Below, in pieces: positions 63,876-64,000 of a DNA stretch of 64,000 nt (its first letter is position 1; the number at the start of each line of letters is the position of its first letter). Where the stretch lies: NCBI RefSeq assembly GCF_023078275.1, contig NC_062978.1:25131967-25195966 (forward strand), in the 5' to 3' direction. The notes beneath the pieces are model-generated. The model was given only the letters and a program-made list of their open reading frames with translations, had not been told where the DNA came from and searched no databases. This DNA comes from Leguminivora glycinivorella (lineage: Eukaryota > Arthropoda > Insecta > Lepidoptera > Tortricidae). A program made the position numbers and the translations under genes.

Positions 63876-64000
63876 ATAAGCCGAGTGGTTCTGGCATTCG
63901 CGCGGTAAGCGGAGTACGCTGGTTCGATTCCAGCTCGGAGCACTGGAGGCTTTGGTCACTTTTTCCATATAGATAAGGTTTGATTTCGTATGCGTCGCAT
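63876..64000 (+). mobile_element. tRNA-derived SINE head, cut by window end
   Basis: GCCGAGTGGTTCTGGCAT (box A-like) and GGTTCGATTCC (63921-63931, box B) are followed by CACTGGAGGCTTTGGTCAC. The acceptor stems do not pair as a normal tRNA and SINE-type body follows, so I call a SINE, not a tRNA gene. This head differs from families 1-3. Confidence 0.6.

Overview
The window looks like nuclear DNA from a moth or butterfly (Lepidoptera). It is AT-rich, with very low coding density, several tRNA-derived SINE families, dispersed elements beginning CCGGCCAAGTGCGAGTCGG or carrying GCGGCTTCGCTCGC, many short hairpin DNA transposons, and 3' ends of RTE- and Jockey/R1-type LINEs. Family names rest on recognition from memory; no database search was possible.

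The one host gene I can support firmly is the 5' part of a CYP4-clan cytochrome P450 on the + strand. Five coding exons (45250-45400, 48799-48905, 60569-60659, 62554-62739, 63454-63523) join in phase into 201 codons running from the N-terminal membrane anchor through the PGP hinge and the helix C WxxxR motif to the ETIMGVSLDAQ segment. The oxygen-binding helix and the haem-cysteine loop would lie beyond the window. Its introns (3.4, 11.7, 1.9 and 0.7 kb) are filled with nested transposons.

Layout. 1-3.3 kb: AT-rich, nothing recognised. 3.3-4.3 kb: a tandem array of about 29 copies of a 17-bp core with alternating spacers. 4.4-28 kb: intergenic-type DNA dense in SINEs, MITEs, LINE 3' ends and nested repeats, with two GC-richer promoter-like islands near 24.8 and 28.0 kb; the first carries a possible THAP-like first exon. 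28.8-40.5 kb: one intact 11.7-kb LTR retrotransposon with 3.1-kb LTRs, a 5-bp target duplication and a 5.4-kb interior without recognisable coding sequence (LARD-like). 40.5-45.1 kb: MITEs, a DNA element with dispersed terminal-repeat motifs, and a LINE C-terminal fragment. 45.25 kb to the end: the P450 gene.

The most unusual items are the coding-empty LTR element with its heptamer array in U3; a 768-bp mini-hAT in P450 intron 1 that keeps 8-bp target duplications and a 79-codon reading frame covering only the dimerisation region of the transposase; three unrelated DNA elements of 1.4-2.0 kb that repeat their own terminal motif internally; and several stacked insertions whose order can be read from target duplications or empty-site copies.
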